DNA of 64,000 bases from NCBI GenBank assembly GCA_024693025.1, contig JAILLS010000083.1, positions 1 through 64,000 of the forward strand. The letters run 5' to 3'. Made by a program: the position numbers and the translations under genes. Positions 18,812 through 28,274 of the stretch are shown here, piece by piece; positions within the stretch are counted from its first letter, which is position 1, and each line of letters starts with the position of its first letter. The DNA comes from Succinivibrio sp. Lineage in GTDB: Bacteria; Pseudomonadota; Gammaproteobacteria; Enterobacterales; Succinivibrionaceae. The notes below the pieces were generated by a model. The model was not told where the DNA came from. It made no database searches and worked only from the letters and a program-made list of their open reading frames with translations.

Positions 18812-18884
18812 TTTTATTCGATGTTAAACTTTACTTTTCTTAGCCTAAAGATTTCACTATAGCGAATTTGCACAGGATAGCTTT

Positions 18885-19163
18885 ATGATGTTTTTCGACC
18901 AGTTTACCTTTCATGTCACCGTGCCGCGAGTGCTCGTCTGTTTTGCCTTTGCCTTTCTGACCACTTTTATTGTGCGCTTTGCACTAGGTCAGTATCGCGA
19001 TCTGTGGTTTCGCCGCTCTCCCCGCAAAAGCTTTGTGACCATCCGCTCCGATCTCTCCATGCATATGGCCTTAGGCTACCCGATCTGTCTGCAGGGCTAT
19101 ATCGTGACTGCCCTTTTGCTGCTGGCTATTTTCATTGAATGCTTCATTATTCTGATTGCCTAG
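18885..19163 (+). CDS. Small hypothetical membrane protein (2 TM)
   Basis: 92 aa; VLVCFAFAFLTTFIVRFAL and GYIVTALLLLAIFIECFIILIA hydrophobic segments. Confidence 0.6.
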   Translation: MMFFDQFTFHVTVPRVLVCFAFAFLTTFIVRFALGQYRDLWFRRSPRKSFVTIRSDLSMHMALGYPICLQGYIVTALLLLAIFIECFIILIA

Positions 19164-19300
19164 GCATTCAGCCAGAGTTATGAGATTCACTGCTCTGGCT
19201 GAATAACTACCTGCCCGCCTCAGAATTTACCCAAGTTTTTTTCAGAAATACGCTTGAGTTCTCTGCTAAGGCAGAAGTGCTTTATGGTAGAATTAGCGCC

Positions 19301-21238
19301 ATGTTGAATATTCAAGTGAGCAGACGGAAAAATACCGAGGATTTTGTGGCAGTTGAAACCCTGCCCAACAATCTTCCCTTTACCATGCGCCAGTTTCTGG
19401 TCATCATCTCCGTTACTGTCTTCTCACTGATTTTTGCTCTGCCTATCTTCTCCCCCCTCTCCAATCAGGAAAATGAAGAGGAAGAGGAGCAGGCCACTTC
19501 CCTATACGCACTGCTAGGTACCCCTCAGGTCAGACCAGCGGCCATAAATGAAAAACAGATGGGTGAACAGTATCTAGCAGCCAAAGAGCCTGAAGTTGTC
19601 ACCACGCAGGAGATCACTGAAGAAAACTTTGATGACAACATCGCCCTGCCGCGCGACTTTTTCATCGTACAGAATGCTCCGGGCAAACTGCCTGAGAGTA
19701 CCGTGCCGGATCAAGAGGTCCCGGTGCTGTTAAAGGACAAGGATGCCGAACTTGAAATCAGCCTGACAGAAGCCCCGGGGCTCACCAAGGAACAGCTGCA
19801 GGAAACCGCGATAAGTCAGGTGCATGAACTTACGGAGCTGGCAAGCAGGCTAGAACCTAAGACTAAAGCTCCGGTAAGTCAGCTCCTGCCGAAATTTGAA
19901 GCTGACTCTAAGACACAGGAAGCAGAATCTCTGCGCACTCCTGAGCCTCAGATCACCGAGACAGCCGCCGCGGCAGAGAAGATCAAGCCGCAGCTGCCTA
20001 TCATCCCGCGTCCTAAGGGGACCTGGTATGCACTTGAAGTCAAGAAAGGCCAGTCTCTTTCTGAGATCTTCAATGAACTGAGTCTGCCGCCTGCCACCTT
20101 AAGACGACTCAAGAAGGTGGCCAAGGGTCGTGAGCTTGCCTTAAAGCAGGGTGATGAGCTGCATCTGCTTGTAGATGAGCACAACATACTCATGGAGCTG
20201 GTCAAGCCGCAGCCGCAGGACAAGCAGGTCCGCTTTACCCGCATGTCAGGCAAAAATGACTTTACCGTGGTGCATGAGAAGCTCAATGCCCATGTTGCGG
20301 ATCCTCAGGAGATCTCAGGCTTTCTCAATGCCTATAACATGCCTTCAGCGCTTAAGGCTGCGCAGAGAAGTGCCAAGGAAGAGGCACTTAAGGCTTCACA
20401 GCCGACTCAGTCATCACAGCAGGATCGCGAGGAAGCTTTCAATCTGGCCTATATCAACCGTCCTCAGCTGCTCATCGGCACCATTGAACAGGGCGAGAAT
20501 TTCAAAAAAGCGGCCAAACGGCTGGGACTGGATGACATCGCCATCACAGAGATTCAGCATGCGGTGCTCACCAAGGTCAATCTCTCGAGGCTGCGTGCCC
20601 ATGATACGCTGCGCGTGCTGTTCTCAGGCCGCGGTGCCACCTCTCATGTGGAGGCGCTGGAGATTGACTCGCAGATCTACGGCAAGGTTACCGTCTACAA
20701 GCATCCGCAGAATAACAATTTCTATGCCGAGAATGAGTTCCATCCGACCAGCGGAGTGTTCAGACGCTTCCCGATCACAGGCCAGATCAAGATCAGCTCC
20801 CCGTTCAATCCGCGCCGCGTACACCCTATTCTGCATCAGGTCGCACCGCATAACGGCGTCGACTTCAAGGTACCTATCGGCACCCCGATCTACTCTCCTG
20901 CCGACGGAGTCGTAACCTTTGCCGGTTACGTCAGAGGCGGCGGCTATACCGTGATCATCAAGCATTTTAATGATTACGCTACCGTCTATATGCATCTGTC
21001 TAAATTTGACGTGAAGAACGGACAGAAGATCAAGGCCGGTCAGATCATTGCCAAGTCCGGCAACACAGGACGCTCTACAGGACCGCATCTGCATTACGAA
21101 ATTCGCATCAATGATCATCCTGTTGATCCGCTCAAGGTCGATCTGCCCAACAATCGGACGCCGAAGCTGGCACAGGCTGAAAAGATTGCCTTTGACAACA
21201 ATGTACGCAGCTTAAAAGCCCAGTTATACAAGAAATAG
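19301..21238 (+). CDS. mepM: M23 family murein endopeptidase, MepM-like
   Basis: N-terminal TM; OapA/LysM-like WYALEVKKGQSLSEIFNELSLPPATLRRL; HNGVDFKVPIGTPIYSPADGVVTFAGYVRGGGYTVIIKH...TGPHLHYEIR. Confidence 0.92.
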   Translation: MLNIQVSRRKNTEDFVAVETLPNNLPFTMRQFLVIISVTVFSLIFALPIFSPLSNQENEEEEEQATSLYALLGTPQVRPAAINEKQMGEQYLAAKEPEVVTTQEITEENFDDNIALPRDFFIVQNAPGKLPESTVPDQEVPVLLKDKDAELEISLTEAPGLTKEQLQETAISQVHELTELASRLEPKTKAPVSQLLPKFEADSKTQEAESLRTPEPQITETAAAAEKIKPQLPIIPRPKGTWYALEVKKGQSLSEIFNELSLPPATLRRLKKVAKGRELALKQGDELHLLVDEHNILMELVKPQPQDKQVRFTRMSGKNDFTVVHEKLNAHVADPQEISGFLNAYNMPSALKAAQRSAKEEALKASQPTQSSQQDREEAFNLAYINRPQLLIGTIEQGENFKKAAKRLGLDDIAITEIQHAVLTKVNLSRLRAHDTLRVLFSGRGATSHVEALEIDSQIYGKVTVYKHPQNNNFYAENEFHPTSGVFRRFPITGQIKISSPFNPRRVHPILHQVAPHNGVDFKVPIGTPIYSPADGVVTFAGYVRGGGYTVIIKHFNDYATVYMHLSKFDVKNGQKIKAGQIIAKSGNTGRSTGPHLHYEIRINDHPVDPLKVDLPNNRTPKLAQAEKIAFDNNVRSLKAQLYKK

Positions 21239-21260
21239 ATCTGAGAGAAGGACACAAGCC

Positions 21261-23135
21261 TTGGAACTTACCTCCTTTAAAAACGAATCGATTACTCTGA
21301 CCAAATGGCTTATCGCCATTCCCAGCGTCACAGACAGCAGCGGCGAGAACATTATTATCAACGCGGTACATGACGGCATCAAGGAATTCAACTATTTTCG
21401 CCGCAAACCCCATGATCTGCGCTTTATCGAGCACAAGGACGGCAAGAATCACTCCATCCTGGCTTTGGTGCGCACGCCTAAGCCTAAGGTCAAGGACACG
21501 CTCATCCTGCTGTGCAATACCGACACCTCCAATAATGATACCTACGGGATGTTAAAGTCGCTGGCCTTCAAAAGCGATGAGCTCAAGGAAAAACTCAAGG
21601 TCACCATCACCGAGCGCAATGCCCGTAATGATCTTTTTGATGAGGAAACCCTCTATGGGCTCGGCTCCTATGAATGCAAGTTTGCCACCGGTGCTCTGAT
21701 CGTCTTTTTAAAGGATATGTCAGACAAGCTTGAAAATCTGCCGATTAATCTGCTCTTTGTCTGTACCTCCAATACCATAGGACGCCATCAGGGGATCAGG
21801 GAGTGCCTGGAGCCGATGCATGATCTGTTAAGACAGAATGATCTCGAGTACCGTCTGGCGGTCAACTTTGCACCCAAGCCCTATGGCTATAACCTCGATA
21901 ACCTGCCGCTCTATTCAGCAAACTTTGGCGTAACCGAGGTGTGCTTTTATATCCTCGGTCAGGGCTCGGATAATCAGACCCCTTTTGCCGGCTTCTCCCC
22001 AACGCTCATCGCCGCCAAGCTGATTCAGAAGCTCGAATTAAACCCGAACTTTACCAAAACACTCTCCAAAAAGCCTTTGATCCCCATGGTGCAGTATCTG
22101 AACTGCTACGGCAACCGCTCGCGCAATTCTCCTGATGCCGTGCAGATCGGGATCTCCATGCCTTTTGTCAACCTGAATTTCTCCGACCTGCTCGAGGAGC
22201 TCAAGCAGGCTGCGGTCAAGGCGCTGGAGGAGGCTTCCATCAATACCGATGATCGTTATTCCACCTTCAAACAGCTGCTTGAAGAGCATTATGATCCTAC
22301 CTATCAGGACGCTGAAGTGCTCTCCTATTCTGACCTGTTCTACCGGGCCAGACGTCATTACCGCGGCAATCTCGAGTCCGCCATAGAGGGACTTTTGCAG
22401 AAATGTCACAAGGACGGCTATGATCAGATTAAAACCGCCAAGATTGTCATCGAGCGCCTCAACGATCTGTCGCATCTGCCCAGACCTTCTATTGTGGTCT
22501 ACTTCAGCAACAACTTTATTCCGCAGCAGCGTCTGACGCAGGCCAACAGCTATGACCGGGAGCTGTTCATCAAGCTCGACAAGGCGCTGACTTTCTATAA
22601 TAACCGCCATGACAAGAAAATCTGCATGGCCGATGAATACGGGCCGTCCGACTGCTGCTTTATCCGCCCGATCGGCATTGATCAGGCTGTCAAGGTGCTC
22701 GATCAGGAGTCACCGCTGCCTTTGAACACCTTCTACAACCTCAATGCTCCGGCCATCACGCTCTGCCTTGACGGCAAGGATCTCTACAAGACCACCGAGC
22801 ACATTCCGCTGAGCAATTTTGAGGTTATTCCAAGCTTTATGCAGGCGCTGTTTAAAATGTTCGGCACTGAGGATGAAGAGCTGCAGAAGGAGATCAGTGA
22901 GCAGGAAGCTGAATATCAGGCCGTCACTGATGACAACAGTGCCTCTGAAAAGGAAGCTCCGCTGACCAGCATGCCTTCAGGCGCGCAGGCCACCCTGCTG
23001 CCTGGCACTGAAGATGCGTCTGAGACTCCCTCAGGATCAGCTCTGTCCAAGACAGAATCTGACAGGCAGCCTGACACTCAGGAGAGCATAGGCGCTAAGA
23101 GCGAAGAGCTGCACGATAAGCCCAAGGAGCAGTAA
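21261..23135 (+). CDS. RocB/M20-like protein, predicted metal-site-deficient
   Basis: TTG start after an AGAAGGA-like RBS. IPSVTDSSGENI, DTLILLCNTDTSNNDTYGMLKSLAFKSDELKEKL, LYGLGSYECKFATGALIVFLKDM, LPINLLFVCTSNTIGRHQGIRECL align by eye with RocB blocks, but the metal-ligand positions are substituted; unstructured acidic C-terminal tail. Confidence 0.7.
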   Translation: MELTSFKNESITLTKWLIAIPSVTDSSGENIIINAVHDGIKEFNYFRRKPHDLRFIEHKDGKNHSILALVRTPKPKVKDTLILLCNTDTSNNDTYGMLKSLAFKSDELKEKLKVTITERNARNDLFDEETLYGLGSYECKFATGALIVFLKDMSDKLENLPINLLFVCTSNTIGRHQGIRECLEPMHDLLRQNDLEYRLAVNFAPKPYGYNLDNLPLYSANFGVTEVCFYILGQGSDNQTPFAGFSPTLIAAKLIQKLELNPNFTKTLSKKPLIPMVQYLNCYGNRSRNSPDAVQIGISMPFVNLNFSDLLEELKQAAVKALEEASINTDDRYSTFKQLLEEHYDPTYQDAEVLSYSDLFYRARRHYRGNLESAIEGLLQKCHKDGYDQIKTAKIVIERLNDLSHLPRPSIVVYFSNNFIPQQRLTQANSYDRELFIKLDKALTFYNNRHDKKICMADEYGPSDCCFIRPIGIDQAVKVLDQESPLPLNTFYNLNAPAITLCLDGKDLYKTTEHIPLSNFEVIPSFMQALFKMFGTEDEELQKEISEQEAEYQAVTDDNSASEKEAPLTSMPSGAQATLLPGTEDASETPSGSALSKTESDRQPDTQESIGAKSEELHDKPKEQ

Positions 23136-23140
23136 TCAGA

Positions 23141-23179
23141 CAAAAAAAATCTCAAACCCGCGGTTTGAGATTTTTTTTA
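23141..23179. terminator. Bidirectional terminator
   Basis: AAAAAAAATCTCAAACCCGCGGTTTGAGATTTTTTTT. Confidence 0.92.
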
Positions 23180-23190
23180 CAGGCTAAGCC

Positions 23191-23514
23191 TTAAGCCTTC
23201 TTGTACTGTGAGAGTACCTTGCCTAAAACTTCATAAAGCTGAGCAGCGCTCTTGACCGACATAGCCAGTCTTGCCTGAGGCTGAACATTGATCAGCGCAC
23301 CCTTGCCGTCAGCAGCCGGCTGACTGATGCAGGCAGTGATGAAAAGCTCATCCGCGGTGTTCTGAGTATAGAAGGCATTGGCATATACGACAGCGATATT
23401 CTGAGCCGACTGCATGACCAGACGGGTCTGTTGCTCAGTAGTAGTTGCGGCAGCGGCAGTAGCCTTGGTTTTGTCAGTTGCTTTAGCAGTAGTGCTTTTC
23501 TTCTTTTCAGCCAT
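23191..23514 (-). CDS. DUF3467-like small protein with a K/T/A-rich N-terminus
   Basis: Start placed at the internal MAEKKKSTTAK; core NIAVVYANAFYTQNTADELFITACISQ...INVQPQARLAMSVKSAAQLYEVLGKVLSQYKK resembles DUF3467. Confidence 0.6.
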   Translation of the reverse strand: MAEKKKSTTAKATDKTKATAAAATTTEQQTRLVMQSAQNIAVVYANAFYTQNTADELFITACISQPAADGKGALINVQPQARLAMSVKSAAQLYEVLGKVLSQYKKA

Positions 23515-23656
23515 TTTTATCCTCTTGCAATGTAACAGGTAATCATACTTAAAGAGCTCTAAAGTTATCCTGACGTAAAGCTCACTGCTCTGCGTCACCG
23601 AGACTCACAGCTATTGTACGCTAAAATGGTGCAGAGGGCAAAACAGTTCAGGATTT

Positions 23657-24850
23657 TTAAGCCGACTGCAGCTTAGCCACCAGAATCATCGACAGAATCA
23701 CCTCACAGGCGGTACGATCAAGCTTCATATAGGAGCCTATCAGCGTATCATCCTTAAGCTGCATCAGGTTGAGCAGCCTGCTGATATCCCGCCCGTCTCC
23801 CTTAAAATCTTCATAGCAGCAGGGCAGGTTTAAAGACCTGAACATATCGCGCAGCCGTCTGATCCCCTCGCGCGCCGTCTGTTCAGGGGCAGCATAGTTA
23901 AAAGGAACAAAGAAGGTGCGGGCGGCAAACTGAGCTACGCGCATCACATTCTTGTTTAAAGCATACTCAAGCCACACCGGCAGCACCAGCGCCAGGCCCT
24001 GAGCATGCGTGCAGCCATAGAGGGACTGCAGCGCATCGGTAAAGCGCTCCAGAGCCAGATCCACCTGACGGTCCTGACTGATCTCACCATGCGCCAGCAC
24101 TCCTGCCCACATCAGATTGGACAGCGATTCATAATTCAAGGGATCCTCCTGAAGCCTTTTCTGCACGGAGTGGACGGTCACCAGAATGCCCTCACACACG
24201 CGATCGGTCAGCTCTACGCCATGGGTATTGGTAAAGTAGGACTCCACCACGCTGCCGATGATATTGGCACAGACCTCACCCAGTCTCTCCGGAAACTCCA
24301 GAATCAGCTCGGGATTTAAAATGGCAAAGCGCGGACTTAAACAGTCGCTCTGCATATGATAGACCGTATAGGTGCCGTCGGCCTGCTGCTCGACTACGCT
24401 CATGCTGCTGGACTGCTCGTAGCCGCTGCCAGGCACGGTGGAGATCACGCCTAGAGGCAGCGCATTCTGAGGGACAACCTGCTCGCGAAAGAGCTGAAAG
24501 ACATCGCCTAAAAAGCGTGCTCCTGACGCGACCGCCTTGGCAAAATTCACCACATGCTCATCGCCTATGGCCAGCACAAAATCAATGTCCCTATCTTCAC
24601 AGATCCGCTCGACCTTGGCGATTTTGTCCAGAAACGGCAGGCTGTGCTCCAGCTCGATTTCATAAAAATCCAGCGACTCATGACCAAGCGAGCGTCTGAC
24701 CGTATCGATAAGTCCGCTCTGCACACACTCACGCGTGTAGAAGACCAGCACCTTAAGCCCGCCGACCGCTTTAATCTGCGCGCCGACGTGCGTCTCCTGA
24801 TCAAGACCAAAATAAAAAGCCGTACCCCGACGGGTGAAAAAATTATCCAT
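23657..24850 (-). CDS. Iron-containing alcohol dehydrogenase-like protein, predicted metal-site-deficient
   Basis: Start placed at MDNFFTRRGTAFYFG. Overall YqhD/BDH-like layout (ESYFTNTHGVELTDRVCEGILVTVHSVQKRLQEDPLNYESLSNLMWAGVLAHG...LYGCTHAQGLALVLPVWLEYAL), but degenerate GGGS and metal motifs. Confidence 0.75.
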   Translation of the reverse strand: MDNFFTRRGTAFYFGLDQETHVGAQIKAVGGLKVLVFYTRECVQSGLIDTVRRSLGHESLDFYEIELEHSLPFLDKIAKVERICEDRDIDFVLAIGDEHVVNFAKAVASGARFLGDVFQLFREQVVPQNALPLGVISTVPGSGYEQSSSMSVVEQQADGTYTVYHMQSDCLSPRFAILNPELILEFPERLGEVCANIIGSVVESYFTNTHGVELTDRVCEGILVTVHSVQKRLQEDPLNYESLSNLMWAGVLAHGEISQDRQVDLALERFTDALQSLYGCTHAQGLALVLPVWLEYALNKNVMRVAQFAARTFFVPFNYAAPEQTAREGIRRLRDMFRSLNLPCCYEDFKGDGRDISRLLNLMQLKDDTLIGSYMKLDRTACEVILSMILVAKLQSA

Positions 24851-25033
24851 AAAAACCTCAGGTTGTATGGATATTTTAGCTGAAAGAGCGCAATAAACCA
24901 AACGTCAGATCAGGTGCTGAGCACTTAAACTCTAAAAATTTATGTTAGCTAACCATCATTTCCTGTGCCTGCCGCAATCAATTGAGCACATACCCACCTA
25001 TAATGCAAGAAGACAAACACACAAGGAGACATC

Positions 25034-25882
25034 ATGGCCAAAAAAACTGTACTCATTACCGGAGCAACCTCAGGCATCGGAGAAGCCTGCGCCTTTAAAT
25101 TCGCCGCCGGCGGCTATCAGGTGATTGTCACCGGCCGCAGCAGCGAGAAGCTCAGCTTTTTAAAGGAGACTCTGCAGACTAACTACCAGGCTACTGTCGA
25201 AATTCTCGAGTTTGATGTACGTGACCGTGAAGCCTGCCGCAATGCCCTGCTGTCTCTGCCTAAGAAGATGCAGAAGATCGATGTGCTGATCAACAATGCA
25301 GGTCTTGCCCTGGGGCTTGAGCCGGAATATGAAGGCAATGTCATCGACTGGGATGTGATGATTGACACCAATATCAAGGGGCTGCTCAATCTGACCCGCA
25401 TGGTGGTGCCGGATATGGTCAGCCGCAATGAGGGACATATCATCAATATCGGCTCTGTCGCAGGCGATGCCGCCTATGCAGGAGGCAATGTCTACTGTGC
25501 GACCAAGGCAGCTGTCAAGGCGCTCAGCGACGGTCTGAGAATCGATCTGGCCGCCACTCAGGTGAGAGTCACGAATCTTAAGCCGGGCCTGGTCGAAACC
25601 AATTTCTCCAACACCCGCTTCCATGGTGATACCAAACGGGCTGATGCGGTCTATCAGGGCATCAAGCCTCTGACCGGCGAGGATATTGCGGATGTCGCAT
25701 TCTATGCAGCCTCAGCTCCTGCGCATGTGCAGATTGCCGAGGTCCTGATCCTGGCCACCCATCAGGCTACGGGCTCCGTGGTCCATCGCGACACGGGCAA
25801 GCAGGCAGATGCTAAGAAGGTCAAGAGCAAGAGCGCCAAAGCGAGCAAAGAGACCAAGAAAAAAAGCAAAAAAGCCAAATAA
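25034..25882 (+). CDS. Short-chain dehydrogenase/reductase (YdfG-like) with a Lys-rich C-terminal extension
   Basis: VLITGATSGIGEACAFKFA; INNAGLALG; NIGSVAGDAAYAGGNVYCATKAAV; tail KQADAKKVKSKSAKASKETKKKSKKAK. Confidence 0.93.
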   Translation: MAKKTVLITGATSGIGEACAFKFAAGGYQVIVTGRSSEKLSFLKETLQTNYQATVEILEFDVRDREACRNALLSLPKKMQKIDVLINNAGLALGLEPEYEGNVIDWDVMIDTNIKGLLNLTRMVVPDMVSRNEGHIINIGSVAGDAAYAGGNVYCATKAAVKALSDGLRIDLAATQVRVTNLKPGLVETNFSNTRFHGDTKRADAVYQGIKPLTGEDIADVAFYAASAPAHVQIAEVLILATHQATGSVVHRDTGKQADAKKVKSKSAKASKETKKKSKKAK

Positions 25883-26083
25883 AGCAACAGGATCTGCAGC
25901 AGAGACTGCAGATCTTCTGCCTGTCCGTTGCCGCCCTCTACCTTCAGGAAAAACCTCACAATTTATTTTTACAAAATCCCTAAACAAAACGAGTATTTTT
26001 GTGTATCATGCGTCGCAATATTTCAACTAATCACTCGTCGATTGCTAGCTTGCTTCAAGCTACTGTTTAGGAGATAGTAAAGC

Positions 26084-27274
26084 GTGACCGAGAATACCGA
26101 GAATACCAAGCAGCCCCTGCCGCAGAAGCAGCAGCACCGTCCTGGTGAGCTGCCGGGCTGGAAAGCTTCCCCTGTATCCCAGAATAAAAAACCGATTCTG
26201 CAGATAAAAGGTTTAACCAAGCAGTTTGGAAATTTCAATGCCGTAGATAAGGTGGATCTGACTGTCTATGAAGGTGAGATTTTCGCGCTGCTCGGTTCTT
26301 CAGGCTGCGGCAAATCCACCCTGCTGCGTATGCTGGCAGGCTTTGAGCAGCCTACCTACGGCAAGATTATTCTCGATGGTGAGGACATCGTCGATGATCC
26401 TCCCTACAGACGCAACATCAATATGATGTTCCAGTCCTATGCGCTGTTCCCATATATGACCGTCAAGCAGAATATCGCCTTTGGTCTGAAGCAGGAGCAT
26501 ATGCCTAAGGCTCAGATCGAAGAGCGCGTGCAGAAAATGCTCAAGCTCGTGCATATGGAAAACTATGTGGATCGCAAGCCGCATCAGCTCTCAGGCGGTC
26601 AGCGTCAGCGCGTGGCTCTGGCCCGCTCTCTGGCCAAGGAACCGCGCCTGCTGCTGCTCGACGAGCCGATGGGTGCCCTCGATAAGAAGCTGCGCGAGCA
26701 GATGCGCCTGGAGCTTGTCGATATCATCAACTCCGTAGGTGTGACCTGTCTGATGGTGACCCATGATCAGGAAGAGGCCATGACCATGGCCGATCGCATC
26801 GCCATTATGGATCGCGGCGAGTTTGTGCAGGTCGGCGGTCCGCGCGAGATCTACGAAAACCCGAACTGCCGCTTCTCGGCAGAGTTTATCGGCTCAGTCA
26901 ATCTGTTTGACTGCACCCTGGTCTCCTCCAACACCACGCAGTCCATCATCAAGGCCAGCGACTTCCATCATCCTATCGAGCTCTCGCACGATCTGGATCT
27001 TGCTGACGGCATGCCGCTCTCCATTGCGATAAGACCTGAGAAGATCTATATCTCCAAGGAGCGTCCTGCTGAGGAAACCAACTGGTGCGAAGGTGATGTG
27101 GAGAATATCGCCTATCTCGGAGATATTTCCATCTACTACGTCAAGCTTACCGATGGACGCATCGTGTCATCGACCCTGCCGAATGTCGACCGTTTCAAAA
27201 CCGGTCTGCCGACCTGGGAAGATCACGTGTATTTAAGCTGGGATCCAGAATCCTGCATTGCCCTAACCATTTAA
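26084..27274 (+). CDS. potG: Putrescine/spermidine ABC transporter ATP-binding protein (PotG/PotA type)
   Basis: GTG start; LLGSSGCGKSTLLRMLAGFEQP; LSGGQRQRVALARSLAKEPRLLLLDEPMGALDKKLREQM; C-terminal TOBE. Confidence 0.9.
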   Translation: MTENTENTKQPLPQKQQHRPGELPGWKASPVSQNKKPILQIKGLTKQFGNFNAVDKVDLTVYEGEIFALLGSSGCGKSTLLRMLAGFEQPTYGKIILDGEDIVDDPPYRRNINMMFQSYALFPYMTVKQNIAFGLKQEHMPKAQIEERVQKMLKLVHMENYVDRKPHQLSGGQRQRVALARSLAKEPRLLLLDEPMGALDKKLREQMRLELVDIINSVGVTCLMVTHDQEEAMTMADRIAIMDRGEFVQVGGPREIYENPNCRFSAEFIGSVNLFDCTLVSSNTTQSIIKASDFHHPIELSHDLDLADGMPLSIAIRPEKIYISKERPAEETNWCEGDVENIAYLGDISIYYVKLTDGRIVSSTLPNVDRFKTGLPTWEDHVYLSWDPESCIALTI

Positions 27275-27287
27275 TGCCGGAGTTCAT

Positions 27288-28274
27288 ATGCCTACAGGTA
27301 TAAGCGGGATCACTCCCACCCTGATCCGTCAGAAGATTAAGCAGCGCCGCCGCCGTAAAGCGGAGATCAGAAATATGGTCCATCAGGAAAACGGGATCCG
27401 CCAGTATGCGGTCATTTTCCTGCCTTATCTGTGGATGCTGCTGTTCTTCCTTCTGCCGTTCCTGATTATCTTCAAGATATCTTTTTCGGTCACCGAGATT
27501 GCCATCCCTCCCTATTCGCCGCTGGTATCCTTCGTCGATGGAGCGATGCAGATCCTCCTGCACCTTGAGAACTATACCAATATCTTTACCGATGAGGACG
27601 GCACCTATCTGCGCTCCTACTTAAAATCCGTGCAGGTAGCCTCCTTCTCCACGCTGTTCTGCCTGATCATCGGCTATCCCATCGCCTGGGCGCTGGCCAC
27701 CTGCAAGAACACCACCCGCAACGTCATGTTCATGCTGATCATCATGCCGAGCTGGACCTCCTTTGTGGTCAGAATCTATGCCTGGATGACCATCATGAAA
27801 AAGGACGGTCTGATCAACGACATCCTCATGGCCCTGGGGATTATTGACGAACCGCTGCATATGCTGCAGACCGATTTTGCCGTCTATGTCGGCATCGTCT
27901 ACTGCTATCTGCCCTATATGGTGCTGCCGCTGTTTGCCGCCCTGATGAAGGTTGACTATACCCTGATTGAAGCGGCCTATGATCTGGGCTGCCGTCCGAT
28001 CAAGACCTTCTTCAACTCGCTCATCCCGCAGACCAAGAGCGGTATTGTGGCCGGCTCCATGCTGGTCTTTATCCCGGCTCTGGGTGAGTACGTGATCCCG
28101 GAACTGCTCGGCGGTAAGGATTCAATCCTGATCGGCCGTATTCTGTGGCAGGAGTTCTTCAACAACCGCGACTGGCCTTTAGCCTCAGCCGTAGCCATCA
28201 CCATGCTGGCTATTCTGGCCATCCCAATCGTCTGGTTCTTCAACGCACAGCGTAAAAGCAGGGAGCGTGTCTAA
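27288..28274 (+). CDS. potH: Polyamine ABC transporter permease (PotH/PotB type)
   Basis: Follows the ATPase; binding-protein-dependent permease EAAYDLGCRPIKTFFNSLIPQTKSGIVAGSMLVFIPALGEYVIPELLGG. Confidence 0.9.
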   Translation: MPTGISGITPTLIRQKIKQRRRRKAEIRNMVHQENGIRQYAVIFLPYLWMLLFFLLPFLIIFKISFSVTEIAIPPYSPLVSFVDGAMQILLHLENYTNIFTDEDGTYLRSYLKSVQVASFSTLFCLIIGYPIAWALATCKNTTRNVMFMLIIMPSWTSFVVRIYAWMTIMKKDGLINDILMALGIIDEPLHMLQTDFAVYVGIVYCYLPYMVLPLFAALMKVDYTLIEAAYDLGCRPIKTFFNSLIPQTKSGIVAGSMLVFIPALGEYVIPELLGGKDSILIGRILWQEFFNNRDWPLASAVAITMLAILAIPIVWFFNAQRKSRERV

